Made by a program: the position numbers and the translations under genes | The notes under the pieces: generated by a model | The model's input: the letters and a program-made list of their open reading frames with translations, nothing else | Databases searched by the model: none | What the model was told of the DNA's origin: nothing | Shown here: piece by piece, positions 53,316 to 60,347 of the stretch | Layout of the letters: each line of letters opens with the position of its first letter | How positions within the stretch are numbered: the first letter of the stretch is position 1 | DNA from: an uncultured Ruminococcus sp. | GTDB taxonomy: Bacteria > Bacillota > Clostridia > Oscillospirales > Ruminococcaceae | Length of the DNA: 64,000 nucleotides | Reading direction: 5' to 3' | NCBI GenBank assembly: GCA_945868475.1 | Contig: CAMBLM010000004.1 | Span: forward strand, 1 to 64,000

Positions 53316-53414
53316 TACAAAACATCATTTAAAATTTGAAAAAAATCGAGCCGACAATCTTAAATGTAAGGATTTCGGCGCAGATTTTTTTCTGTATTTT
53401 ATTGGTGTTTTGTA
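53316..53414 (+). mobile_element. Degenerate type 1 MITE-like element, upstream of spoIIE
   Basis: 99 bases with eroded ends TACAAAACATCATT ... ATTGGTGTTTTGTA, inner AAAAAATCGAGCC / GGCGCAGATTTTTTT, flanked by TTA at 53313-53315 and 53415-53417. The oldest-looking copy by divergence. Confidence 0.7.
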
Positions 53415-53517
53415 TTAATTATAATATAGTCTTGTGGTAAAAATTGTCATTTTGTAAAAAGACTTTGACAAACATCTGCTTTTCGCAGTGGGAAAATGTA
53501 TCTTGCAAAGAGTGTGC

Positions 53518-53546
53518 TTGACTTTTGTCTTTGCCCGATATAAAAT
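53518..53546 (+). promoter_or_regulatory. Promoter of the kinase-GNAT pseudogene
   Basis: TTGACT (53518-53523), 17-base spacer, TAAAAT (53541-53546). The promoter is intact although the gene is broken. Confidence 0.72.
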
Positions 53547-53575
53547 AAACATAAAAACAAAGGGGAGTGATTTGC

Positions 53576-54731
53576 TTGAAAACAAATCTTATTATTGCAG
53601 AGGGACTTCCGGGCAGCGGAAAAAGCACCACCGCGGCTATGATAGCGCAGGAGCTTGAAAGAAACGGCGTAAAGACCGTATGCGTTGACGAAGGCGTACC
53701 CGACCACCCTGCCGACTATGCCGACTATGATTTTCCCGATTTTGAAACCGAGCGTGAAAAGATTCTGGAAAAATGGCGTTCGTTCGTCAAGACCGCCGAC
53801 CGTGAAACCGTCTATGTTTTCAACTGCATCTTTTGCAGAACCCGATGTGCGAAACGATGATGCGCTTCGGAATGGACGAAAAGGCCTCCGAGCAGTACAT
53901 CGGCGAGATAGCGGAAATAAGAACCCGTCTTCACAAGCATATGCGCACGTCTTTTCGGCAAATTTTGCCGCAGACTGCGTTAAAAATCCTTGCCGGGCGA
54001 AAGCCCGCCTGCGGATTTTTGCCTACTCTGCAACAAAATTATGCTCGAAAATCCGCACACATTTCTTATGAAGACAGGTTCTAATAAAGCCGCTCTCCCC
54101 TGTTATCGTCTATATCGACCTGCCGAATGTCCGAGCTGCTATTGACGCAGTTCTTGACGAGCGAGGAAACGACTGGCTCAACGCAGTTATCGGATATCAC
54201 GTTTCACAAGGCTATGGAAAGCAGAACGGTCTGACGGGATATGACGGCTACATAAAATGCCTTGAAGAACGCCGGATCCGCGAGACAAATATCCTCTCCG
54301 CACTCGATATCGAAAGCTATGTTATAAGTCAGGATATGACCTCATACGAACTTGATGAGCTGTTCGGTTCGGTCGGCTGGAGCTGTCCCACGGCAGAGCA
54401 GCTTGAAAGCGCGATCCGTAACAGCACAAAGGCTTTTATCGTCAGACACAACGGAAAGCCTGCGGCAACGATAAGCCTGCTCGGCGATGTCGGTATGCAT
54501 TGGTTCGTGAAAGATTTTATCGTGCGTCCCGAATTTCAGGGACAGATGATAGGAACACTGCTTTTCCGATTCTGCGAAAATTATATCAAAAGCACTATGA
54601 AACCGAATTGGAAAGTCTGCATCGACCTGCGCGCATCAAAAGGCAAAGAGCTTTTTTACGAGAAGCTCGGCTTTGAAGCAATGACCGCCGAAGCAAGCGG
54701 CTGCGGAATGGAAAAAATGATAGAGAAATAA
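53576..54731 (+). pseudogene. Broken fusion gene: P-loop kinase-like domain plus GNAT acetyltransferase
   Basis: Three frames join into one ancestral gene of about 329 codons. Frame 1 (53576 TTG, RBS GGGGAG) gives LIIAEGLPGSGKSTTAAMIAQE, a Walker A nucleoside-kinase-like start. At about 53834 one T is missing (ATCTTTTGCAG for ATCTTTTTGCAG), shifting to LQNPMCETMMRF. At 53920-54082 a 163-base element with a 4-base duplication is inserted; removing it restores EIAEIKPLSPVIVYIDLPN. The frame then runs intact to 54731 through SQGYGKQNGLTGYDGYI and a GNAT domain (IVRPEFQGQMIGTLLFRFCENY, LFYEKLGFEAM). An ATG at 54336 could still give a free GNAT fragment. The ancestral substrate is unknown. Confidence 0.85.
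53920..54082. mobile_element. 163-bp MITE-like insertion with AATA target duplication
   Basis: Terminal inverted repeats AGAACCCGTCTTCA (left) and, in reverse complement, AGAACCTGTCTTCA (right): 13 of 14 match. Flanked by AATA at 53916-53919 and 54083-54086. Inside is the hairpin AAAAATCC...CGGGC-GAAA-GCCCG...GGATTTTT (from 53981). Its family differs from the TTA-flanked elements. Excision in silico restores the host reading frame exactly. Confidence 0.85.
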
Positions 54732-54772
54732 AAAAACAGTTCGGAAATTTGAACGTTTCCGAACTGTTTTTT
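54731..54772 (+). terminator. Rho-independent terminator
   Basis: AAAAAACAGTTCGGAAA pairs with TTTCCGAACTGTTTTTT, starting at the stop codon of the kinase-GNAT pseudogene. A type 2 element is inserted at the end of its T run. Confidence 0.85.
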
Positions 54773-54773
54773 A

Positions 54774-55011
54774 TACTAATATCTAATCAGAATGTGTACA
54801 AAAAATCAAGCTAAAGCTCGCAGCTGTTGAAAACAGGTTGATGTTGAAAACAGCTTTATACTAAACACCAATTAAAAACTATACAAAAAATCAAGCAAAA
54901 ACTCTGATATATGGATTTTGCGCAGATTTTTTGTCTATAGTTTTATTGGTGTTTAGTATTATATAGGATTTTGCGCTGATTTTTTGTCTGCACATTCATT
55001 AGAGATCAGTA
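54774..55011. mobile_element. Type 2 palindromic element interrupted by a type 1 element
   Basis: Outer ends TACTAATATCTAATC ... TTAGAGATCAGTA, with inner GTGTACAAAAAATC / GATTTTTTGTCTGCAC, flanked by TTA at 54771-54773 and 55012-55014. Without the nested 100 bases plus 3-base duplication it is 135 bases, matching the intact copy at 59717-59850. The right TTA is the stop codon (TAA, minus strand) of the anti-sigma gene. Confidence 0.85.
54859..54958 (+). mobile_element. 100-bp MITE-like element, type 1, nested in a type 2 element
   Basis: TACTAAACACCAAT ... ATTGGTGTTTAGTA, exactly 100 bases, with TTA at 54856-54858 and 54959-54961. Removing it plus one TTA restores AGCTTTATATAGG-like sequence of the intact type 2 element, which proves the target duplication is TTA. 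Confidence 0.88.
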
Positions 55012-56124
55012 TTATTCCGCTGCCGAAATAATGGCTTCAACGGCGTTTTTATCTGCGGTAAAATAAACCGTTTCTCCGTATTTTATCTGCACAGATATAG
55101 CACTGCCGTCCGTCCGAACGGTGTAGAGGATATCTCCGCTAACATTGTCAAAAACGCTGAATGTGAATGTCGGTGTGAAGCTTTCCCCACCGCTTGGGAT
55201 AAGCTTTTCAGCCGCATTTGCGAAAGCTTCATTCAATTTATGCGCATTTTCGCCGAAAATATCGGTGCTTTCACCGTCCGAAGCCGTGGCTTCGGCATTT
55301 ATATCGTCCTGCGAAACAAGGGTGAGAAATTCGCAGAGCTTTTCCGTATCGGTCGGCGAAAAATCGGGATAGGCCGAAGCATTTCCGCCCGAAAGCTTCG
55401 TAAAAGCAGGCGCAACGGGCATACCTCCGCCATTTGTATCGTCTGTATCGTCATCAACGTCATCATCAGTGTCTATACCTGCATTGCCGTCAGTATCGCT
55501 GTCATCGACAGTCGGCTTTTCGGTGTAATTGAAGCCGCCGTCAACATAACTGTTCGCTCTTTGCGTCGTGTCCTCTTCTTCATCGCTCGCAGGCATTTCT
55601 GTTTCATCGGCAGGAACGCTGTCATCTGCATTTCCATTATCCAGGATCATATCTGCCGCATAAAATGCAGGCTCGCCGGCACTCGGTTCGGCTTCGGGAA
55701 CTTCATCAGCTCCGGTTATCTCCGCTTCGTCCTCGGCGATCTCCTCGGACAAAGCTTCATCTTCGGCTTCATCATTGGCAGGTACTTCATTTTCATCGGC
55801 TTCATCGACAGAAGCGGCTTCAATGTTTTCTTCGTAGTCTTTCTCGGAAGTTTCGGTATAAGCACTTTCGCTCGCCTGAGCCGTTTCAACGCCCTTATCT
55901 CTGAGCGTGTTCACGCCAACAACCGCAATAAGAGCGATACAGGCAGCAGCGGCAAAAGGCGTGATCTTCATCATGAATGGCTTGCGGCTCGGCTTTGCGG
56001 CTTTCTCGGATTTAGACGCTTCTTCGAGCATAAGCTTCTTCGTTTCGGCGAGAAATTTCTCGGAGGGTCTGATATTTTCAAGTGATCTTGTGTAATTTTC
56101 TCTGTTTATATCCATTATCGTCAT
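55012..56124 (-). CDS. Putative membrane-anchored anti-sigma factor
   Basis: 370 residues. A cytoplasmic N-terminus (ENIRPSEKFLAETKKLMLEEA..., anti-sigma-like), one membrane helix (about 52-72), a very acidic extracytoplasmic region (about 80-235, rich in Glu, Asp, Ala) and a C-terminal folded domain of about 120 residues. Located directly after the ECF sigma gene, so most likely its anti-sigma. Starts at 56124 or 56115: the AAAGGAGG of the mRNA lies in the end of the sigma gene and a hairpin (ATTCCAAC-TGA-GTTGGAAT) separates it from the starts. The stop TAA is the TTA flank of a palindromic element. Confidence 0.75.
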   Translation of the reverse strand: MTIMDINRENYTRSLENIRPSEKFLAETKKLMLEEASKSEKAAKPSRKPFMMKITPFAAAACIALIAVVGVNTLRDKGVETAQASESAYTETSEKDYEENIEAASVDEADENEVPANDEAEDEALSEEIAEDEAEITGADEVPEAEPSAGEPAFYAADMILDNGNADDSVPADETEMPASDEEEDTTQRANSYVDGGFNYTEKPTVDDSDTDGNAGIDTDDDVDDDTDDTNGGGMPVAPAFTKLSGGNASAYPDFSPTDTEKLCEFLTLVSQDDINAEATASDGESTDIFGENAHKLNEAFANAAEKLIPSGGESFTPTFTFSVFDNVSGDILYTVRTDGSAISVQIKYGETVYFTADKNAVEAIISAAE

Positions 56125-56130
56125 TCCAAC

Positions 56131-56646
56131 TCAGTTGGAATTGCCTCCTTTCAGAATTTCTTTGAGCCGCTCTCTCGCCCTTGCGAGCAGTGTCCCGACC
56201 GTTGCAGGCTTTTTGCCGATGATCCCTGCGATATCGTTTATCGAGTAGCCTTCGTAATAAAAAAGATGTATCGGCAGGCGATACTTTTCGGGCAGCTTTT
56301 TGACAGCTTCGAGAACCTCACTGACCTCATCAGGTTCAAAATCCTGCGAGGGTTCTTCCGTCGTTTCATCAATGGAAACAGTGTTCTTCACCCAACCCGA
56401 TTTAACGTGGTTCTTGCATTTGTTTACCGCCGTCCGCAGCAGCCACGCCTTTTCATGCCCGGCATTTTCAAAAGCTTCGCCGTGCTGTATCAGAGCGATA
56501 AAGGTTTCCTGCGCGATATCCTCCGCATCGTGGATATTTTTCGTATATGTATAGCAAAGCTTTATGATGCTGTCGGAATATTCTGCAAGAACACGCTCGA
56601 TATGCGCGCTGCTGCCGAATTTTTCGCCGTGTTTTTCAGTCGTCAT
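56131..56646 (-). CDS. ECF-type RNA polymerase sigma factor
   Basis: 171 residues, with regions 2 and 4 only. Region 2: YSDSIIKLCYTYTKNIHDAEDIAQETFIALI (residues 22-52). Region 4: LPEKYRLPIHLFYYEGYSINDIAGIIGKKPATVGTLLARARERLKEIL at the C-terminus. The start at 56646 (MTTEKHG) has GCAGGAG upstream; an ATG at 56673 is not supported. The stop TGA lies in the loop of the hairpin before the anti-sigma start, so the two genes are translationally coupled. The signal is unknown. Confidence 0.92.
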   Translation of the reverse strand: MTTEKHGEKFGSSAHIERVLAEYSDSIIKLCYTYTKNIHDAEDIAQETFIALIQHGEAFENAGHEKAWLLRTAVNKCKNHVKSGWVKNTVSIDETTEEPSQDFEPDEVSEVLEAVKKLPEKYRLPIHLFYYEGYSINDIAGIIGKKPATVGTLLARARERLKEILKGGNSN

Positions 56647-56753
56647 AATTTTCTCCTGCAAAGGAACGCCCAAGACCTCCTCTCGGAAAGCCTTGGATAT
56701 CCTCTATATATAATACAATTTAAAAGCCGAAAATTTTTCATTTTAGGAAAAAT

Positions 56754-57077
56754 TTATTTTATAAAATTGCAGCCGCAAAGAATTTCGAGAAATCTTTCAG
56801 CCGCCGTAAGGCTGATGTCAGGAGCTTCGCCGAACCTTTCAGCCGAACACAATGCAATTTCGCCGAGGGTGTGAGAACCGTCCGCTTTCTGCCAGAAAAA
56901 GCTGCCCTTTTCGTCAAGGTGGATAAAGGAACGCTTCGGCTTCTTCATAAGCAATTGCAAAGCCTTGTTGAAAAAGCCGCTGTTCTCCATTGTTATAGTC
57001 ACAAGTCCGTTCCCGTCCGCCGACCAGTCTATGCTTTCCGAACGCAGAGGGATACAGCTTTCGTCTATCCGCTTCAT
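56754..57077 (-). CDS. PqqD family protein
   Basis: 107 residues. The C-terminal ~70 follow the PqqD pattern (FIHLDEKGSFFWQKADGSHTLGEIALCSAERFGE), a peptide chaperone fold that normally binds precursor peptides for radical-SAM enzymes. No radical-SAM or RiPP precursor gene is nearby. It overlaps the OPT transporter stop by 4 bases (ATGA), so it is translationally coupled and may relate to the transported peptide; that is inference. Confidence 0.8.
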   Translation of the reverse strand: MKRIDESCIPLRSESIDWSADGNGLVTITMENSGFFNKALQLLMKKPKRSFIHLDEKGSFFWQKADGSHTLGEIALCSAERFGEAPDISLTAAERFLEILCGCNFIK

Positions 57078-58987
57078 TCAGACCTCGCTTCCTTTGACGG
57101 GCGCGAAAACTTCACAAGCAGAAGTACTATCGAAGCCAGCACGAGCAAGCCGAGAACTATCGGAACGGACGCGTATTTTCCTGTATATTCGGAAATATCG
57201 AGGTAACCATTTACCCCCAAAACAGCCGCAAATGCGAGCAGGATCCCGACAAGTCCCTCCCCTGCTATCATTCCCGAGGAGAAAAGAACGCCCTTGTTTA
57301 TCGCCTTTTCTTTCGCTTCATCATCAACCTTCGCACGCTCCGCAAAATATCGGATAACGCCGCCGATAAAAATACAGGCGGAAAGCTGAACGGGCAAATA
57401 CGAACCAATGGCGAACGGCAGGACCGGTATCCCTATTATCTCGGCAAAAACAGCCGCAAATGCACCGATGAAAACCAAGTTCCACGGGAGCTGAGCGCTC
57501 ATAACGCCCTCGGTTATCATCTTCATCAGCGTTGCCTGCGGTGCGGCAAGCTCGGGCGTTCCGAATCCCCACGCCGCATCGAGCAGATAGAGCGTTCCGC
57601 CTATGACGAGAGAAGCGGCAGTCGTGCCGATTATCTCACCTATCTGCTGTTTTTTCGGAGTTGCACCGAGGATATAACCCGTTTTCAAGTCCTGCGAAGT
57701 ATCGCCTGCGACCGATGCTATAATGCTTATCACCGAGCCTATCGAAACTGCGGCAGTCATTCCCTCTGCTCCGCCCATTCCCATCGCTTTGAGGAGCATC
57801 GAAGCCGCAAGCAGCGTTGCTATCGTCATTCCCGAAACGGGGTTGTTGCTGCTGCCGACCAGCCCGACCATTCGTGACGAAACAGCCGCAAAGAAGAACC
57901 CGAACACCACCGTTATCAGCGCGCCGACAAACGTCACGGGGATAACGGGAATAAGCCACAGCGCAAGCGTGAGAACTGCGACCGCCGCGATCACAAACCG
58001 AAGATCAAGCTCACGTTCTGTGCGCTTTGTGCTTTTTCCGCTCCGCCCAACACCAGAAAGCGCAGCACTGAATGTCCTGAAAATGAGCGGCAGCGAACGG
58101 ATAAGGCTGATAAGTCCGCCTGCGGCAAGTGCGCCTGCACCGATGTAGCGAATATAATTCTGCCATATCGCAGATGCGCCACCCTCGGCATAAAGCTCCG
58201 CGACCGTTGCCGTTTCGGACGGGTACATTATCGTCCCTCCGCCGAAATTCACGATAACGGGGATAAGCAGCAGCCAGCTGAAAATTCCTCCTGCAAGCAT
58301 ATAGGATGAGATACGAAAACCGCAGATGTATCCAACGCTCATAACAGCAGGATAAAGCTGCGTTCCTATCTCTCCGCCGAAGCTTTTCAGACGAAGCGAA
58401 AGCTCCTCGGGAACAGCTTTGAGTCCGTCAATGAGCAGCTTGAAGAACGCACCTGCGCCCATTCCGCCAAACACAGCCGAAGCTCCCGTTCCTACCTTTT
58501 CCCCTGCAAGAAGCACCTGCGCGCAGGCAGTTCCCTCGGGATAAGGCAGCGTTCCGTGCTCACGGACGATGAGTGCATTCCTCAGCGGTATCATAAAAAA
58601 CACGCCGAGCAAACCGCCTATCACCGCAATTATCGTGATCTCAAGTATCGACGGACGTTCTCCCGTTCCCTGAGCTGCCCATAAAAAAAGCGCAGGCAGT
58701 GTGAATATCGAACCCGAAGCGATCGATTCACCTGCCGAACCTATCGTCTGGACAATGTTGCTTTCGAGGACGGAATTTTTCCCCGAGAGCATTCGCATAA
58801 CGCTCATCGCGATGACCGCCGCAGGTATCGATGCTGAAACCGTCATTCCTACACGCAGTCCGAGATATGCGTTCGATGCACTGAAAACAACGGCTGTTAT
58901 GATGCCCGTAATAATGGAAGAAGCCGTAAATTCCGCTGTCGCTTTTGAAGATGGAATGTACGGCTGAAAGTCAGTTTCTTTTTTCAT
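57074..58987 (-). CDS. OPT family oligopeptide transporter
   Basis: Proton-coupled importer of peptides or metal chelates, 637 residues with about 16 membrane helices. Family features: N-terminal TASSIITGIITAVVFSASNAYLGLRVGMTVSASIPAAVI, LPYPEGTACAQVLLAG, and SSNNPVSGMTIATLLA. It matches the bacterial OPT group annotated as 'OPT family oligopeptide transporter'. RBS GGAGGCG. Followed by the PqqD-like gene. Confidence 0.9.
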   Translation of the reverse strand: MKKETDFQPYIPSSKATAEFTASSIITGIITAVVFSASNAYLGLRVGMTVSASIPAAVIAMSVMRMLSGKNSVLESNIVQTIGSAGESIASGSIFTLPALFLWAAQGTGERPSILEITIIAVIGGLLGVFFMIPLRNALIVREHGTLPYPEGTACAQVLLAGEKVGTGASAVFGGMGAGAFFKLLIDGLKAVPEELSLRLKSFGGEIGTQLYPAVMSVGYICGFRISSYMLAGGIFSWLLLIPVIVNFGGGTIMYPSETATVAELYAEGGASAIWQNYIRYIGAGALAAGGLISLIRSLPLIFRTFSAALSGVGRSGKSTKRTERELDLRFVIAAVAVLTLALWLIPVIPVTFVGALITVVFGFFFAAVSSRMVGLVGSSNNPVSGMTIATLLAASMLLKAMGMGGAEGMTAAVSIGSVISIIASVAGDTSQDLKTGYILGATPKKQQIGEIIGTTAASLVIGGTLYLLDAAWGFGTPELAAPQATLMKMITEGVMSAQLPWNLVFIGAFAAVFAEIIGIPVLPFAIGSYLPVQLSACIFIGGVIRYFAERAKVDDEAKEKAINKGVLFSSGMIAGEGLVGILLAFAAVLGVNGYLDISEYTGKYASVPIVLGLLVLASIVLLLVKFSRPSKEARSE

Positions 58988-59045
58988 TTTTTCGCCTCCG
59001 ACTTACAAGTCTTTGGCGGTATTATTTCCGTTTTTTATAGGATTA

Positions 59046-59253
59046 TACTAATCTTTGATCGTTCTATAGACAAAGCCGACAGATAGAATAAATCCAATCA
59101 GGTCACTGCGCGGACAAGGTCACTGCGCGGACAAGGTCACTGCGTTGACCTTGATAACGACCGCAGTAAGGCTTGCCGCCTTGTAAGGGAGTTAGACGCC
59201 GAGTGGATTTATTATAGCCGAGGATTTGTCTATAGGTTGATCAGAGATTAGTA
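59046..59253. mobile_element. 208-bp palindromic element, type 3, with internal 17-bp tandem repeats
   Basis: Ends TACTAATCTTTGATCG ... TTGATCAGAGATTAGTA, inner TCTATAGACAAAG / TTTGTCTATAGG, flanked by TTA at 59043-59045 and 59254-59256. It contains three tandem copies of GGTCACTGCGCGGACAA (59101-59151, the last diverged). The right TTA is the stop codon (minus strand) of the DUF3592-like gene. Confidence 0.8.
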
Positions 59254-59700
59254 TTATACAATCAAAACAAGCACCGCTGCGACTATCCCAAGTGCCGCCG
59301 CTGTCCTGCACAGAACGGTGAACGCACTGAGCCGACGTGCCTTTCGGTCGAAAGGATTATCGCCTTTTATGCAGGCGGTGTCCGTTTCATCGCAGTAGTA
59401 AAGCTCCACTTCGTCACCGCGGAGATAGTGCTTTCCGCGGCTCTCGGTGTAGCGGTGAACGATGGTGCTTTTGCGCTCCTCATCACGGAACTGGAGAATG
59501 ACCGCGCTTACAGTGTTGCCCTCGCGGTCAACGGGAACGTCCTTTACATCAAGGACTGAAGCCTTGTAGTGCCTGCATTTCTGCATGAAATCTTCCAGTC
59601 CGCGCAGATATTTCTTCCTGCGTTCGGAAAGCTTCGCCCCAAGTATAAGCAGAGCCGCAGATAAAACAAAAACTGCGGCCGCGATAAAAAATGATGTCAT
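59254..59700 (-). CDS. DUF3592-like membrane protein
   Basis: 148 residues: an N-terminal membrane helix (3-24), a beta-rich cytoplasmic or extracellular domain (about 40-110, with VILQFRDEERKSTIVHRYTESRGKHYLRGDEVELYY) and a C-terminal helix (about 125-148). The domain layout resembles DUF3592 proteins, role unknown. It lies in a minus-strand run with ybaK and is bounded on both sides by palindromic elements; its stop codon is the flank of one. Confidence 0.7.
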   Translation of the reverse strand: MTSFFIAAAVFVLSAALLILGAKLSERRKKYLRGLEDFMQKCRHYKASVLDVKDVPVDREGNTVSAVILQFRDEERKSTIVHRYTESRGKHYLRGDEVELYYCDETDTACIKGDNPFDRKARRLSAFTVLCRTAAALGIVAAVLVLIV

Positions 59701-59716
59701 AATTCCGCCCTTTTTA

Positions 59717-59850
59717 TACTAATTTTTAAACTGAAAGTGTACAAAAAATCAAGCAAAAGCTCGCAGCTGTTGAAAACAGGTTGATGTTGAAAATAGCTTT
59801 ATATGGGTTTTGCGCAGATTTTTTGTCTGCACTTTGATTAAAAATTAGTA
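59717..59850. mobile_element. Type 2 palindromic element, intact copy (134 bp)
   Basis: TACTAATTTTTAAACTG ... TTTGATTAAAAATTAGTA, inner GTGTACAAAAAATC / GATTTTTTGTCTGCAC, with two GTTGAAAA(C/T)AG repeats inside. Flanked by TTA at 59714-59716 and 59851-59853; the right TTA is the stop codon (minus strand) of ybaK. Confidence 0.85.
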
Positions 59851-60324
59851 TTAGTCCTGAACAAGGTCAATAAGCTCTGCGCCGAGGTAGTCGGCAAGAG
59901 TTTCGCCGTTGACGATTATCTGCGCGCCTCTTATGCCTGCGCTGACGGCTATTTCGTCGAAAAGTATAGCCGTTTCATCGATAAATGTCGGGAATTTCTT
60001 CTTCATTCCGATAGGTGAACAGCCGCCGCGGATATATCCCGTTGTCGGAAGAAGATCTTTCAGCGGAAGCATCTCAGCTTTCTTGTCGTGAGCGGCTTTC
60101 GCTGCTTTTTTGAGGTCAAGCTCCTTGTCAACGGGTATGCAGCAGACGAAAAATCCCGTCCTTTCTCCCTTTAAAACGAGAGTTTTGAATACCTGTTCGG
60201 GCGGCTGTCCGAGCTCCTTTGCAACATGAACTCCCGAAAGGTCGTTTTCGTCAACTTCATATTCAGCGGTGCGGAAATTTATTTTTGCGGTTTCGAGCTG
60301 CCGCATTGCATTTGTTTTGTTCAT
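59851..60324 (-). CDS. ybaK: YbaK/EbsC-type Cys-tRNA(Pro)/Cys-tRNA(Cys) deacylase
   Basis: Hydrolyses mischarged Cys-tRNA(Pro). 157 residues, the YbaK length. Family pattern: NAMRQLETAKINFRTAEY at the N-terminus, LGQPPEQVFKTLVLKG, CCIPVDKELDLKKAAKAA with the conserved Lys, and GYIRGGCSPIGMKKKFPTFIDE. Cytoplasmic. 24 bases after the TauE/SafE gene. The stop codon is the TTA flank of a type 2 element. Confidence 0.92.
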   Translation of the reverse strand: MNKTNAMRQLETAKINFRTAEYEVDENDLSGVHVAKELGQPPEQVFKTLVLKGERTGFFVCCIPVDKELDLKKAAKAAHDKKAEMLPLKDLLPTTGYIRGGCSPIGMKKKFPTFIDETAILFDEIAVSAGIRGAQIIVNGETLADYLGAELIDLVQD

Positions 60325-60347
60325 AGTGAAAATTACTTCTTTCGATT

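Noticed and set aside
54336-54731. Independent intact GNAT gene
   Set aside because: The frame continues upstream into the kinase-like domain and the ATG has no clear ribosome site; treated as part of the pseudogene, though residual translation is possible.
59101-59151. Short direct repeats that might be a CRISPR array
   Set aside because: The 17-bp units are directly adjacent with no spacers and lie inside a palindromic element; no cas gene is in the window.
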